A stretch of DNA of 64,000 nt from Gamsiella multidivaricata (lineage: Eukaryota > Mortierellomycota > Mortierellomycetes > Mortierellales > Mortierellaceae): positions 62,001-126,000 of the forward strand of contig NW_026251779.1 of the NCBI RefSeq assembly GCF_025024155.1. Direction: 5' to 3'. Position 1 is the first letter of the stretch. The number at the start of each line of letters is the position of its first letter. Below are positions 11,711-24,454 of this stretch, one piece after another. The position numbers were made by a program, and so were the translations under genes. The notes beneath the pieces were generated by a model. It saw only the letters and a program-made list of their open reading frames with translations, did no database searches and was not told where the DNA came from.

Positions 11711-14700
11711 ATGCAGGCTGACAACTCTATGGGGTCGCACGACCCCTCTGAAAACACCTGGCAAGAGTACATCAAGGAGACCTTGCTGCCCTCCATTACA
11801 ACCGCGTCTATCAACGAGCGCACGCAGCTTCTTCACCTGCTCCTTGTTCGTGTTAAACGCAAAGGTAGGATAGCTTAGATTTTGTCTGTGTGTGTGCGTT
11901 GATCAACTTGCACTTTGAACGCCTTCAGAGGATTATCATCAGTTAACAACGAAAATGTATTGTCGTCTATAGACTTGCCGGTGGAGCTACTACCAGCGCT
12001 GGTCCATATCCTGTTCATCTCATACCCGCGCTATAATGACAGATCATCGCGCTTGACGGTCCTTGAGATCCTCACGGAACTCAATGCCTGGAACTCGGAA
12101 GAGTTCTTGAAGGTCATGGTGCCCGCGATGCAAAAGGAGACCGAACGACTCTCAGCCAAGAGCACGGATGGGTAAGCATAGTGCAAGGTCTGGATGACAC
12201 CAGGCACCCAAAGCGATACCATTAACACAATCTGTCTCTTTTAATTGATCAGCGTTTATATTACAGCAGCTGCTCATCGCTTTGTGGTCCTGAACTGGAT
12301 CAACGTGTTGCTCAACTGCACGTTGACTGTTTCAGGAGACAGCCCATCGCCATATATCAAACCTCTTGTTGGATCGCAGGCTGTTCTCATTGATGGACTG
12401 GTGGATACGGAAAAGAAGAGCATTGCCCACGGAGCCGTTGCAGATGTTCGTCGTTGCATTCGCAAGGTAACTGAACGCCTGCGCCGCACAACGTCGCCTT
12501 CACCTGTCTCTTCGAAGCGCCAACTGACCATCAATTCTGATGTCTAATTAATTTTTTTACACACAGAACGCGGATTCGATCCCCATGTTTCTGGAATATC
12601 TGACGACAGGAACGACCGCACCCACATATCTGAACTCTGTATTAATGGGCACCGTGGTGGATGTCGCTCTTCGATTGAGACATAACGCTGAGGCTGGAAA
12701 GGGATATATTGCTGCTCATCGGGATGCCATCGTCAAATTCTACCTTACCAACCTGATCTCATCAAAGCAACCCGTGCCTACACGATGCGCTGTAAGTGGC
12801 CAACTCAGTCACTTGCGATAATATCTGCACGCTGATCGTGGATTGACATCTCATCATTTTTTAACTTGCATTCAACTAGGTGGCCTTTAACGATTTCATT
12901 CACCACTATGTGACCCTCGAGCTATTCAAAACGGATTTCTTACCAACTATTGAGCGTCTTTGCCTTCGTGCGCCAGAAATTGTCTTTGCCTGTAAGAAAC
13001 CATGCACGTATATTGTTGGGTCTGGACGTAAGAAGTTTGAGCAAAACCGGCTGAATAGGATACACTTTTTTCTTCATATGAACAGTGCTAGTCCACCTCG
13101 TTAAGGCTCTCTCGGTTGATCCTTCCTCCATTTTCAGCTCTTCACTTCAGGACCCCTTATTGAACGGATTGCGCTCGAGTTCAGAATCGGTCAGGACATC
13201 GGCCATCGCTCTTTTCAGAGAATTCGCCCAGCGTACCAAGGAGGAGGAGCACGTTCTGAAGGTGGTAACAGAGATGACAAAGCAGCTCACCACAGGAAAG
13301 GTGTCGTCCCCTGACCACCGTGGCATCTTCTACGACTGCATTGGAAGGACAGCAGCAACGAAGTCAGAGGCTGTTTCAACTAAAGCTCTTCAGGGATTGA
13401 TCACCATGACTGGCAAGGAGTCGAACGAGACTGCTGTTACCTTTGGTATTGACGCCACCATCCTGCATCTTCAGGTTCTCCTGGCAGCTGGAAAGGACAC
13501 TCCTGAGGTCGCGACAAGCATCAAAGCTGGCGTTACTGCTCTTGCCAGCCCCCGTGCCTCCCTCCGCAAGACATGGGCACGTGGCATGGGTGCATTGATC
13601 TGGAACTGTAAGTTGGCTATACATTTAATTTACTCTCTGCACTTTCACCAGTTACCACTTAAGATGGCTAACAACTTCTTTCGTTTCTACTTCTTTTAGC
13701 GGAATATTCTTCAGAATCTGTCAAAAACGTTTCTTTGTTCATGGCTCCTTTGATTACCGCCTACAACAACATTCAGAAGGCACCACTGACTTACAAGGAC
13801 GGACCATTGGAGGGCTATGTTGCAGTGAGCGCCGCCTATCGCCTTGCTCAGAGTGGTGATGGCTCTGCCCGTCAACTTCTCAAGTCAGCACTCGTAGCAT
13901 CGCCAAAGCCTTCCCTTGTGTTGTTTGATAAGGTCTACACAAAATTGACCACGGCCGAAGAGGGCGTGTGGTTCGTACATGCACTCGAGGCACTGGTGGC
14001 GGAGGAGACCATCGAAGAGGACGCAAGGATGGCTATCGGTACAGGATTCATTTACTCTGCCGCAGCGTCACCATACGCGGATGCACGTAAGGAGGCGTTC
14101 CATGCTCTACAGCGCAGTGCAAAGAATGATGCTAGGAAGATTGGTACCATTATTAGGGAGGCTCTCCTACGATGGGTCTCGCTTATTGAGACCCCTGTAA
14201 AAGACTCTACCCCCGCCCTCGCCGCTTCTACTATCTCCACCGACCCTCATATTTCTGCATACCGTCTTTCAGAAATTTTATCCGCCATCACAACACACAA
14301 CGCAGAAGGCGATCAGACCGTCATGGCCGAGGTTGCAACTGAGCTGATCGTGCTGTCTCACCACCAGGCCATTGCTTCGCCCACTAAGAAGTACGACTGG
14401 ATGAGCATGGTGCAACGCGCGAGACTGGATCCCGGACGCCTTGTCTCAGACTACCAGAACCGTATCGAGCAACTCGTCATGGATGCTGCCAGCTTGGAAT
14501 CGACTTCGCCACAGATGTACAAGGCCGCTATGTCTACCATCTCAAGTCTTGTCTTTATCGCTCCCTCAACCATGATTCCTATCTTTCTGAGCCATGTTGA
14601 GGAAGACCTGGATGCCAAGCTGCTGGACAACATCGGCGAACAGGAGATCGGTATCTGGAAGCATCCCGAAGGTGAACTGTTTGTTGATGTCCTCAAGGGC

Positions 14701-17700
14701 ATGAAGAAGCAAGGAGGAGCCGAGCGCGGTCGTCCTGCTTTTGACGAGCAAAAGTTCAACCGTGATGTTAAGAAGGCACTCTCCTCAACAAAGAGAGCCC
14801 CTACTGCCTCTGCTGCCTCTGCTGCTGCCTCTGCATCAAAATTGACCAGGGATGAACAGGCATCTGTCGACGCACAACTCACAAAGGAGTCCAAGATCCG
14901 CAAATCTGTCCAGAACACCTACAACCATTTGATGCGCGGTTTGGCAACGATTCGTGCACTCATTAACGGCAACTCGGACGAGCTGACAGCTAGACTGGTG
15001 GAGCTTGTGAGACTCTTGCTGAACGGCGTTGTGAAACGCGGAGGTCCTTTGGTTGGAACCGTTGCCGTGGATACCTACTTGGCGCTGGGTCGCTGTGTGT
15101 CGGATCGTCTCGACTCCATTCGTGAGCCGTTGGCATTGGCTACGCTCCGCAGCTTGGATGTTAAGGAAGTGCCCGAGAACTGGTTGGAGGAGCCTTTAGA
15201 CGGACTTGTTTCCCGTGTCCTTTACCGTCTTCGTTTTGTCACTGAGAAGCAGCCTCTGCTTCCATCGAGCTTTGCATACTGCTTCCCTTTGATCCACAAC
15301 ATTCTTCAAAACGGCGGCATTGTCAGCTCTGACAAGTCAGCTGCAGATGCCAAGGAAGCATCGCAGGAACAAGTACAGATCGCTGTCGACATTGTCTCGT
15401 TCCATGCTCTTTCAGGAGCTTCGGACTCGCTGCCCCGGAAGGAGATGATCCATTCTTTACTGTCGATCATTAAGGAGTATCCTCAACTTGCCAAGATAGC
15501 CAGGACTTCGCTTGGAGACCTGACACATTCTATGGGTGACACTGCTTCCTTGGACGAGATCAACACCCTTCTTGGAGGTCTGCTCTACAACGAGACTCTG
15601 GTTCGACAAGCTGCCCTTGCCGCTCTTGAATCCTTGGAACTGACCGTCATTGACTTCTCGCGCGAACTTTGGACGGCCTGCTATGACGAGGATCCCACCA
15701 ATGCCAAGCTTGCCTTTGAACTCTGGGAAGACAACGGAATGGAAGTTGAGCCCACGTATGCGAATGCCCTGCTACCCTATGTTGTTCACCAGAATGGCTT
15801 CGTTCGCCAGGCCGCTGCCAAGGCCATCGCTGGTGCCGTCAAGCTGTATCCCGACACTGTTACTGCGACTTTGAACGCCATTTACATTCTGTACCACGAG
15901 AAGGCCCAGCCAATCGTTCCTCAGTATAACGAGTACGGCCTCGTCATCCAGGAGTCCTTGAACCGACAGGATCCCTCTGACCAGCGCTTTGGCTTGTCAA
16001 TGGCGCTGAAGAATATTGCTCCCCTGATGACAGCCAGTGACCTTCAGCCTTTTGCCGAGTTTTTGATCCACCAGGATGCTTTAGGTGATCGAAGCGCAGA
16101 TGTTCGTCAGGGCATGCTGGATGCTGGCTTAGCTATGATCACTGCCCACGGCGCTGAGAACGTCCACACTCTGATCCCCGTCTTTGAGAACTACCTCTCT
16201 GAACCTGCCCGCAACTCGGAGACCCATGACCGTATCCGTGAATCCGCCGTTATCCTGTTCGGTGCTCTTGCCCGTCACTTAGATCCTTCCTCTCCCAAGA
16301 TTCCTTCCGCTGTGCAGAAACTGATCGAAACACTGAGCACACCCTCGGAGCCTGTCCAGGTTGCTGTCGCCAACTGCTTGCCTGGTTTGGTGAAGTGCAT
16401 TCCCAACCAGGTCCCGGATCTTCTCAAGTCTTTGATGGACAAAGCTTTCCACTCCAAGAAGTACTCGGAGCGCCGTGGCGCTGCTTATGGTCTCGCTGGT
16501 GTTATCAAAGGTCGTGGTATCTCTGCTCTCAAGGAATTCTCCGTCATGGCTTCTCTCAAGGCCGCTGTCGATGATAAGAAGGATGCACATGCGCGTGAAG
16601 GTGCCATGATTGCATTCGAGACATTGTCGCAAACTCTCGGTCGTCTCTTCGAGCCGTATGTCATCCAGATCTTACCGCTTTTGCTGGTCTGCTTTGGTGA
16701 CCCTGTAATGGATGTCCGTCAGGCGACCTCGGATACCGCGCGTGCCATCATGGGCAAACTTTCGGGACACTGCGTCAAGCTGATCATGCCCTCGCTCCTC
16801 GCTGGTCTGGACGACCGCCAGTGGCGCACTAAGAAAGGATCTGTCGAACTCTTGGGATCCATGGCCTTCTGTGCTCCCAAGCAGCTATCGATTTCTCTGC
16901 CGACCATCATTCCTCGCCTTTCGGATGTCTTGACCGACTCTCATACTGCTGTCCAAGATGCCGCCCGCCTTGCTCTGACACAATTCGGTGAAGTCATCTC
17001 TAATCCTGAGATCCAGGACCTTGTCCCTATCATGATGGCTGCTCTCTGTGATCCAAACACCAAGACCCATCCTGCTTTGACCGCTCTATTGGGCACCTCG
17101 TTTGTCCACTATATTGATTCGCCTTCTCTGGCCTTGGTCATGCCTATTTTGGAGCGTGGTCTCCGCGAGCGTGCTACTGATATCAAGAAGAAGGCCTCTC
17201 AGATTGTCGGAAACATGGCCTCTTTGACTGACCAGAAGGACCTCATTCCTTACCTTCCACGTCTCTTGCCTGGAGTCAAGGAGGTTCTGATCGATCCTGT
17301 TCCCGATGCGCGTGCGACCGCTGCTAAGGCCCTTGGTACATTGGTTGAGAAACTGGGCGAATCCAATTTCCCCGACCTAGTCCATGAGCTCTTGGATACT
17401 CTCAAATCCGATACTTCTGGTGTCGATCGCCAAGGAGCAGCCCAGGGTCTCTCGGAAGTTCTCGCTGGCCTTGGTTTAGAGCGCTTGGAAGGCCTGCTCC
17501 CTGAGATCATTGTCAACACAGATTCACCCAAGTCTTACATTCGCGAAGGCTTCATTTCGTTGCTTGTATATCTTCCCGCTACGTTTGGTCAGCGCTTCCA
17601 GCCCTACCTAGGTCGCATTATCCCACCCATCCTGATGGGACTTGCGGACGAGTCTGAATACGTTAGAGAGGCTTCGTTGAAGGCCGGTCAGATGATCATC

Positions 17701-20572
17701 AACAACTATGCCACCAAGGCTGTCGACTTGCTCCTGCCCGAGTTGGAGCGTGGTCTCTTTGATGACAACTGGCGTATTCGTCAGTCCTCTGTTCAACTCA
17801 TGGGCGACTTGTTGTTCCGTATCACTGGCACCAGCAAGCAGGCTGGTGTTGATGACGAGGGTGAGGAAGATGAACCTGAAGAGTTCGGTCGGTCCGATAA
17901 CATTCGCAAACAGCTGTTGGAGGTCCTTGGCCGCGAACGCAGAGACCGTGTTCTGTCATCGCTGTACATTGTTCGTGCCGACAACTCGGCCATTGTTCGC
18001 CAGGCCACACTCACCGTCTGGAAGTCACTGGTCACCAATACTCCTCGTACATTGAGAGAGATTCTGCCCACGATCATGTCGATGATTATTCGCAACTTGG
18101 CCTCCACATCGTACGATCGCCGTATGGTCGCAGCCCGCACCTTGGGAGACCTGGTTCGCAAGCTGGGCGAAGCAGTTCTTTCAGAGATTATCCCCATTCT
18201 CGAAGCTGGTCTCGAGAGCTCCGAAAGCGATACTCGTCAGGGTGTCTGTATCGGTCTCTCAGAGATCATGGCCACTGCTGGAAAAGTTCACGTTACGGAC
18301 TATGTCGACTCAATTATTCCCGCTGTCCGCAAGGCACTTTTGGACGAGTCTCCCGACGTCCGAGAGGCTGCTGCTCAGGCTTTCGATACTTTGCACCAGT
18401 GCGTCGGACCCAAGGCCATCGACGAGATTCTACCCTCCTTGTTGGCCAACCTTCATACTGGCGACAAGTCCGAGTACGCTTTGGAGGGTCTCAAGGAGAT
18501 TATGGCCGTCCGGTCGAATGTTGTTTTCCCTGTGCTGATTCCCACGTTGATTGCTCAGCCAATTACTGCTTTCAACGCTCGTGCTTTGGGGTCCCTGGTC
18601 TCTGTTGCCGGTACGGCCTTAAATCGCCGTCTGACAAACATTTTGGCTGCCCTTATTCAGTCGCAGGTCAGCGAAACGGATCCAGACACTCTCGAGGCTT
18701 TGGAGACGACTATTTGTGCTCTGCTACAGTCGATCGACAATGCGGATGGTGCTCATACCCTGATGATGATGCTGTTCGAGCTCGTCAAGTCCGAAGATCC
18801 TTCGAAGCGCTCCTCTGGATGCAACATTTTGGCGACCTTCTGCGCCGAGTCGACCCAGGATATCTCTCGCTATGTCTCTGACTGGATTCGTGTCCTGATC
18901 AACTTGCTGGATGACCGTACTCAATCTGTGGTCGTGAGTGCCTTAGCTGCCTTGAACGCTGTTACGCGCACTGTCCGCAAGGATGAGCTGGAGGGTCTGG
19001 TTCAGTCCGTACGTCGCTCGGTCCGTGCTGTTGGCACTCCTGGCGTGGACTTGCCTGGTTTCTGTCTGCCCAAAGGTATTGCTCCCCTGCTGCCTATCTT
19101 CTTGCAGGGTCTAATGAACGGCTCCAATTCGATCCGTGAAGCCTCTGCTTTGGGTATTAGCGACCTGATACAGCGCACATCCGCCGACGCTCTCAAGCCC
19201 TTTGTCACGCAGATTACCGGTCCTCTGATTCGTATTGTTGGTGATCGCCATCCTGGCGAGGTCAAGAGCGCTATCTTGAGCACTCTCAGGTACATCTATC
19301 GGATCCTGTTAATGGCTTCTTCACTTTTGTTATTATGTGCAATTTACTAACCTCTTAACCTCTTAATATGTTTTTATTATTACTCACAAATCTACAGCCT
19401 ACTTCTCCAGAAAGTCCCTGCTCATCTGAAACCCTTCTTGCCTCAGTTGCAGCGTACGTTTATTAAGTCGTTGACGGACCCCACGTCTACAACTGTTCGT
19501 GTTCGCGCTGCGGCTGCACTGTCGATCCTGATCTCGCTTCAGTCCAGAGTTGATCCTTTGGTCACGGAGTTGGTGGCAGGTATCAAATCGAGCGAGCCCG
19601 GTGTCAAGGAAACTGTCATGAGTGCCTTGGAGAACGTCGTCAGCAAGATCGGTGCTGGCATGAGCGACGCCGCCAAGCGCGCTGTTATTGGCGTTGTTAT
19701 AGAGGGCATGGAAGCCAGCAACACCGGTAAGGAACTTTTCATCTTAGTTACCTCAGTTGCCTTGTCTCTATGGACACTCTTCTAACACAGCTCCTCCTTC
19801 AACCCTTTCTTCCATAGAATCCATGTGGTTGACCTCTGCTAAGCTGCTGGGCGCGTTCTGCAAGCACCAGAGCACAGAGGAGGCCTCTTACCTAATCCAG
19901 ACCCAGATCTTGGGTGATACTGTGCCTCTGAGTGCGTCGATGCTTGCTATGAATTCTGTGCTTGTTGAGTCGCCTCAGCTCATCATTGAGACTGGTCATG
20001 TCCAGGAGGTTGCCAACGCCGCACTGACTGCGATCTCCAACTCCGTTGAGAGCAGTTCCACGGCGGCCGTGTTGGTGATCGGTAAGATGATCACCAACGA
20101 GGCCTATCAGGTGGACCAGGAACTGATTGGCGAGCTAATCAAAAAGCTGGCTTTACACTTGTCCCAGGATATTAACCTCGAGTCCAAGCGGTTAATCTTG
20201 GTGTGTATTCGCGCCGTGGCGAGACAGTCGCCATGGCTGGTGGAGCCTCATTTGAGCCAGCTTGTTCCACTAATGATGGCATCGGTTCGGGAACGCGTCA
20301 TTCCTATCAAATTGGCTGCGGAGAGAGCCTTGCTGTTTACTCTGCAACTGCAGAAAGACGACTCTGTATACCAGAAGTATCTGGGAACGATCGATATGGC
20401 GGCCAGTAAGGCGCTGACGGATTACAACCGTCGTATCTTGTCCAAGTTGGCGGCCAACGAGAGAGCGCGAGTGGAACAGCTGCATGGACAGGAGGACGCA
20501 GAGGCGATTGAAGAGGATGCGGAGGTGTATGCTGTTGGCGGTTTGAATCTCGGGACGAATGACGACGAGTAG
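11711..20572 (+). CDS. GCN1: GCN1, translational activator and ribosome-binding partner of Gcn2
   Basis: Nine coding exons: 11711-11864, 11931-12171, 12253-12466, 12567-12791, 12880-12991, 13086-13607, 13700-19289, 19398-19726, 19818-20572. Every donor/acceptor pair is GT-AG with matching phase, giving 2713 residues, close to yeast Gcn1 (2672). Gcn1 binds ribosomes and passes the uncharged-tRNA signal to the kinase Gcn2, which phosphorylates eIF2-alpha when amino acids run short; it also responds to ribosome collisions. The protein is almost entirely HEAT repeats. The middle, an eEF3-like segment (RRGAAYGLAGVIKGRGISAL, KKGSVELLGSMAFCAPKQLS), and the following Gcn2-RWD-binding part (RQGVCIGLSEIMATAGKVHV, ESPDVREAAAQAFDTLH) are highly typical. 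The C-terminus is acidic (DAEAIEEDAEVYAVGGLNLG). Start: ATG at 11711, with an in-frame ATG at 11729 as alternative. Confidence 0.97.
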
Positions 20573-20721
20573 GAGTAGGCGTCAGAAAGATATGGGCGTA
20601 GATAGTTTTCGTTAAATTTGACAATTCAAAACGCACGTTTGGTGTATGCTGTACTTGATATTATTTTACATGTGGCACTATTTGGTATATAATGAAGAGG
20701 AGGTGCAGGTACCGACTGCAC

Positions 20722-23159
20722 CTAAGAAAAGCTGGCTGCAGAGAGTCCGCAATGATCCCATGCCCGGGCGTTTACGTCGCCGTTCTCAATGTCAGGATTT
20801 CCCCACCAGTGAGGCATCCGGCCACCCCATGACTGGATCCCGAAAAATATCACCATGCCTGCAAGCGCGACGCCGGTGTCAAGTGCGCTGCTCGTCAGAT
20901 AGATGTACCGCGACCACCAGCGGTAGCGGTAGCGTCTCAGCAGATACGCAAAGATGAAGCCGACAAAAAGGCCGTTGCTGAAGAAATAAGGCAGTGCGGG
21001 AGGCATGCAGGATGTGGCGGTGAGCAAGACGGGCCAGTGAACAAGCTTGAGCCAGGCGATCTTGGGGAATTGCTTGCTGAATGCCCAGAAGATAAGGGGC
21101 AAGAACACGCCGATGAGAGAGCCCCACTGCACAGGAGAGTACATGGCTCCGATCCTGTCACCAAAGACGCGAGCTGGGCCGATGGCGCCCCAGATCACAG
21201 ACGCGGAGTAGAAGGTATTAGTCGAGCGGCAGGTGAAGGGATAGCCTGCAGGGGTGCATATATCCGGGCGAGTGTTGAGCAGCCAGGTTGCGGTGACGAG
21301 GTTGATAATGCATCCAAGAATACTAGAGACCAACTGAACGAGGAACATGATCCGTGGGGGAACCTTCATATAATGGCCAAGCTTTAGATCTGCCGCAAAG
21401 TTCAGGGCCTGGACATTGACGATATATCCGTAGGTCTTAAATGTGACATTGGCGATGGGGTGGCCTGGAAGGAGCGATCCGATGATGTATTCCGTAATGA
21501 TGTTCAGTCCTGGCTGCTGGTTCGTGATCGCCTGGACGATACCGACGGGGAGGATGAAGAATATCGCGATGAGGAGCGCCAGGATCAGGGCCCACCAGGG
21601 CATGTAGTCATAGACGGTGCAAGTGATGAAGCTGAGAGTGACCATGGTCACGAAGAGCAAGCCGTACCACCAGTTGGGCACCTCTGGATACGCGCACATC
21701 AGTCTCGAGTGCACATCGCCGCCGCCCGCGAAGGACTTCTTCCACCGGGTGATCATGTCTTTGCCGTGATAAAGAATCATGTGCACGACGGTCGCCGTCA
21801 TGGCTGCGAATCCGATGCCGTACGAAAGCGCCAGGAACGAGGACATTCGAAGCGGTCCATAGGCCCCGTATAATTCCTCATCCAGGATACCATCCTGGTT
21901 CAACACTTTCAAAATGTCGTAACTGCCGCCATCTTCCCTGAACAAGCCCGCCGAGATGATGGGAAACCGTTTGGAGCCCCACAGATCGGTATAGTACACC
22001 AGCGGGATCAAAAAGTAGACCAGGAACACGAACCCGATGAGCATGTTGACCTGCGCGAACCACGGCGTGATCAATGGGGAAAAGTAGGCCGAGATTGCCG
22101 ACCAGTCCAAAGCAATTGTCCCGATGCCTAGTCCATTCGATCCCGTCAACTGCGCCAGAACCACGTTGTCGGGTTTAATCCAGCAAACCCATGAAAGCAC
22201 GCCGATGGTCGGGAAGATGAAACCAGGAAACCAGTAGTAGATGAAGGATGCGAGCATGACCAACAAGAAGTACTTCATCCTCGGCATCCGTCCCTGATCA
22301 TCCTCGCTCGCCTGCGCATGCAGACCCCTGTAAAGCGACGCCGTAACCAGAGTTGAGGGCCAAACCATCTGAGCAGGTGTTACCAGAAACCTCCTTACTG
22401 CTCCCGCCATTGCAAAGCCAGTGATCTGTGTTGTGAGCACTAACAACATCCCTCCCAGAAAGGGTCTCTCTGCATGGTAATAGATCTTTTGGAGGATAAC
22501 GATGTCGATGGCATAGGCTGTGCTGGTGTTACAGGCTGCCATAGTTCCGATGAGGACATGCTCCTTGATAGAAAAGGGTCCTGGATTGAGGGTGAATGAG
22601 AATCCATGCCGTGATCCAGGGAAGAGGGAGATCCTGTACTCCCGCGTGGGGAGGATTTTGGCGAGAAAATGTCCGAGGGGTAAGGAGATGAGGGCGACGA
22701 TGGGGTATCCGATCGAGATATTGGTCTGCCGAAGGTAGAAGAACTCGTTGACGAAGGCAATGATGGCGGTGAAGAGCAGGCCCAGGAACCACATCCGGAA
22801 GGTGTTGTAGGGCACTGTTGGGTCGTCGTGGTCTGCAGCAGAAAATATTAAAAAAAAGGGGGGATTTAGAGAGCGTCTTTTTTTTTTGTTTTTTGGGCCC
22901 AGTGTGCTTGTGAAACACACACTATTTCTTCATGGGAAAGTATGCCGTTTTGTCGTCAATGTGTTTTGATAGCCTTACTTGACACTGTGATACGGACTTC
23001 CTCAATGGGCGAGTCGCTCTCCAGCTCAGCGAGGTTTATGGGGGGCCATTCCAAGTCGTCGATGCCGTGCTTTTCGTCTGAGATGTATTGCTCTGATGAC
23101 AGGCATTGCGGTGGTAATACAGGCGACCGCTGGGTATGGTACCCGTCTACTTTGGCCAT
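20722..23159 (-). CDS. oligopeptide transporter, OPT family PT clade (copy 1)
   Basis: Two exons, 23159-22979 and 22832-20722, join in phase (GT-AG intron of 146 nt) to give 763 residues, a usual OPT length. OPT proteins are proton-coupled plasma-membrane importers of small peptides. Hallmarks visible: NPGPFSIKEH near residue 142, the PT-clade KVPPR (usually KIPPR) motif near residue 540, NQQPGLNIITEYIIGSLLPG, and about 14-16 hydrophobic segments. The cytosolic N-terminus ends with the motif DSPIEEVRITVS that all four copies share. This copy is the most diverged: it has an insertion between ILPTREY and NPG (about 6 residues) and a longer N-terminal tail. It is the 3'-most gene of the array and converges on GCN1, whose stop is 149 bases away. 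Substrate is not predictable from sequence. Confidence 0.95.
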
Positions 23160-24454
23160 TTCTTGCGAGTGTGTTGATGAGGATGTGTGATGGAGTACAG
23201 GATGTGGAAGGGAGAACAGACGAAATTGAACAGTGGTTGGCAATCAATCGACGACGGTCCGAGTGTAGAAGGAACCTCCGACTACAACTGCACAAAGAGC
23301 ATGGGGTATGGTGAGAAGAGGACGACAAGGAGGAAGAAGAATGTAGAAAGAGGTAGAGAGGCGGAAAAGAGAACTGGGGAGGGATGCACAAGGACGAATC
23401 CTTTATAGGAAAAGAAAGCAGACCCCCCTTAGTGTCCTACGGATAGACAGCCGTGTGGTCGCACTCCCGACAGCCGCACTTGGGAATGGCTGTACAGTAC
23501 AATGCATGCGCACAACAACAAACAAATTGTATCGAGAAATAACGAATTAGAGTTGGCCTCGGAAGCGGTTGCCGATGAGGAAAGAACCAATTTTTTTTTA
23601 GGAAATAGAAAGCATAGATCCCGGTTAGGATGATGGGCCTGGTCCTTTAACACCTTGGCATGCTTCTCCCTTTTCTTCGCAAGCATCCATGTCAGCACAC
23701 TTCGATGACTACTGCCGGTCTCCTTTGCTCCCCTGTCATTGTGTGCGTACCTGGTTTTGGTATCCAAATTCAGGAACGGGGCATGCTTCCTATTGGCTAA
23801 GCTGAGTCAGGGTGCACAACGACAATCTGCAGCCAATAGAATAAATAGCGCCTCAAAATCTGTCCCCACGCTCATTGAGCGATGAAGGAGCGTTTCCTCA
23901 GTGCTCCCCTGTGCCCTGTGGGCAACTCCCATTCATCCAATAACAAACATAATCGGCAATAATGTGGGGACACTCGAGCCACGCATGGAGAAACGTGTGT
24001 GCGTTCTCACAAGCCCCTCGCTGAAGAAGAGTCCATTTACACTAGAGTGCGAGGCTCGCTGGTCGAATCTGCAAGGCATCCAGTCGGTGTTTGAGGAAAA
24101 AGTACGGTCTCCCCCTTTGGCGAACACACTTTATTACAAGAATCGAACTCTCTCTTTCTACGCAACATTCCTTTTTTTTTTCGGCGCACACACACCACCG
24201 CCCACGCGTTTATCTGAGTTTAAACATAAGCACCTTCAATCGCAAACATATATCCAGCTACGCCTCTCGCTGAACTACTTAACACGCTTCCTGTTTGCAG
24301 TTATTGCTAAAAATGTCATCGTGCACTCAGCAAATAGATTTCAATCATAAGAACACGGCCCAAAAGCTGACGCTTTCAATATTTAATTGTCAAATAAATC
24401 TCAATTACGACGCACACAGATCTAAAACTAAATAACCAGGCATTGCTCGGCTCT
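23160..24454. other. spacer between OPT copies 1 and 2, no gene seen
   Basis: About 1.3 kb without a supported gene. The right half should hold the 3' UTR of OPT copy 2, and the left part the promoter of OPT copy 1. Near 23340-23400 it is purine-rich on the plus strand, with a TATA-like site just beyond. A T-rich run at 24171-24181 and frames of up to about 150 codons have no recognisable content. Confidence 0.5.
23402..23407 (-). promoter_or_regulatory. TATA-like box of OPT copy 1
   Basis: Read on the minus strand the sequence is CTATAAAGGATT, about 245 bases before the start codon at 23159. The other three OPT genes have a similar element 145-185 bases upstream. Function is inferred from position and recurrence. 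Confidence 0.35.
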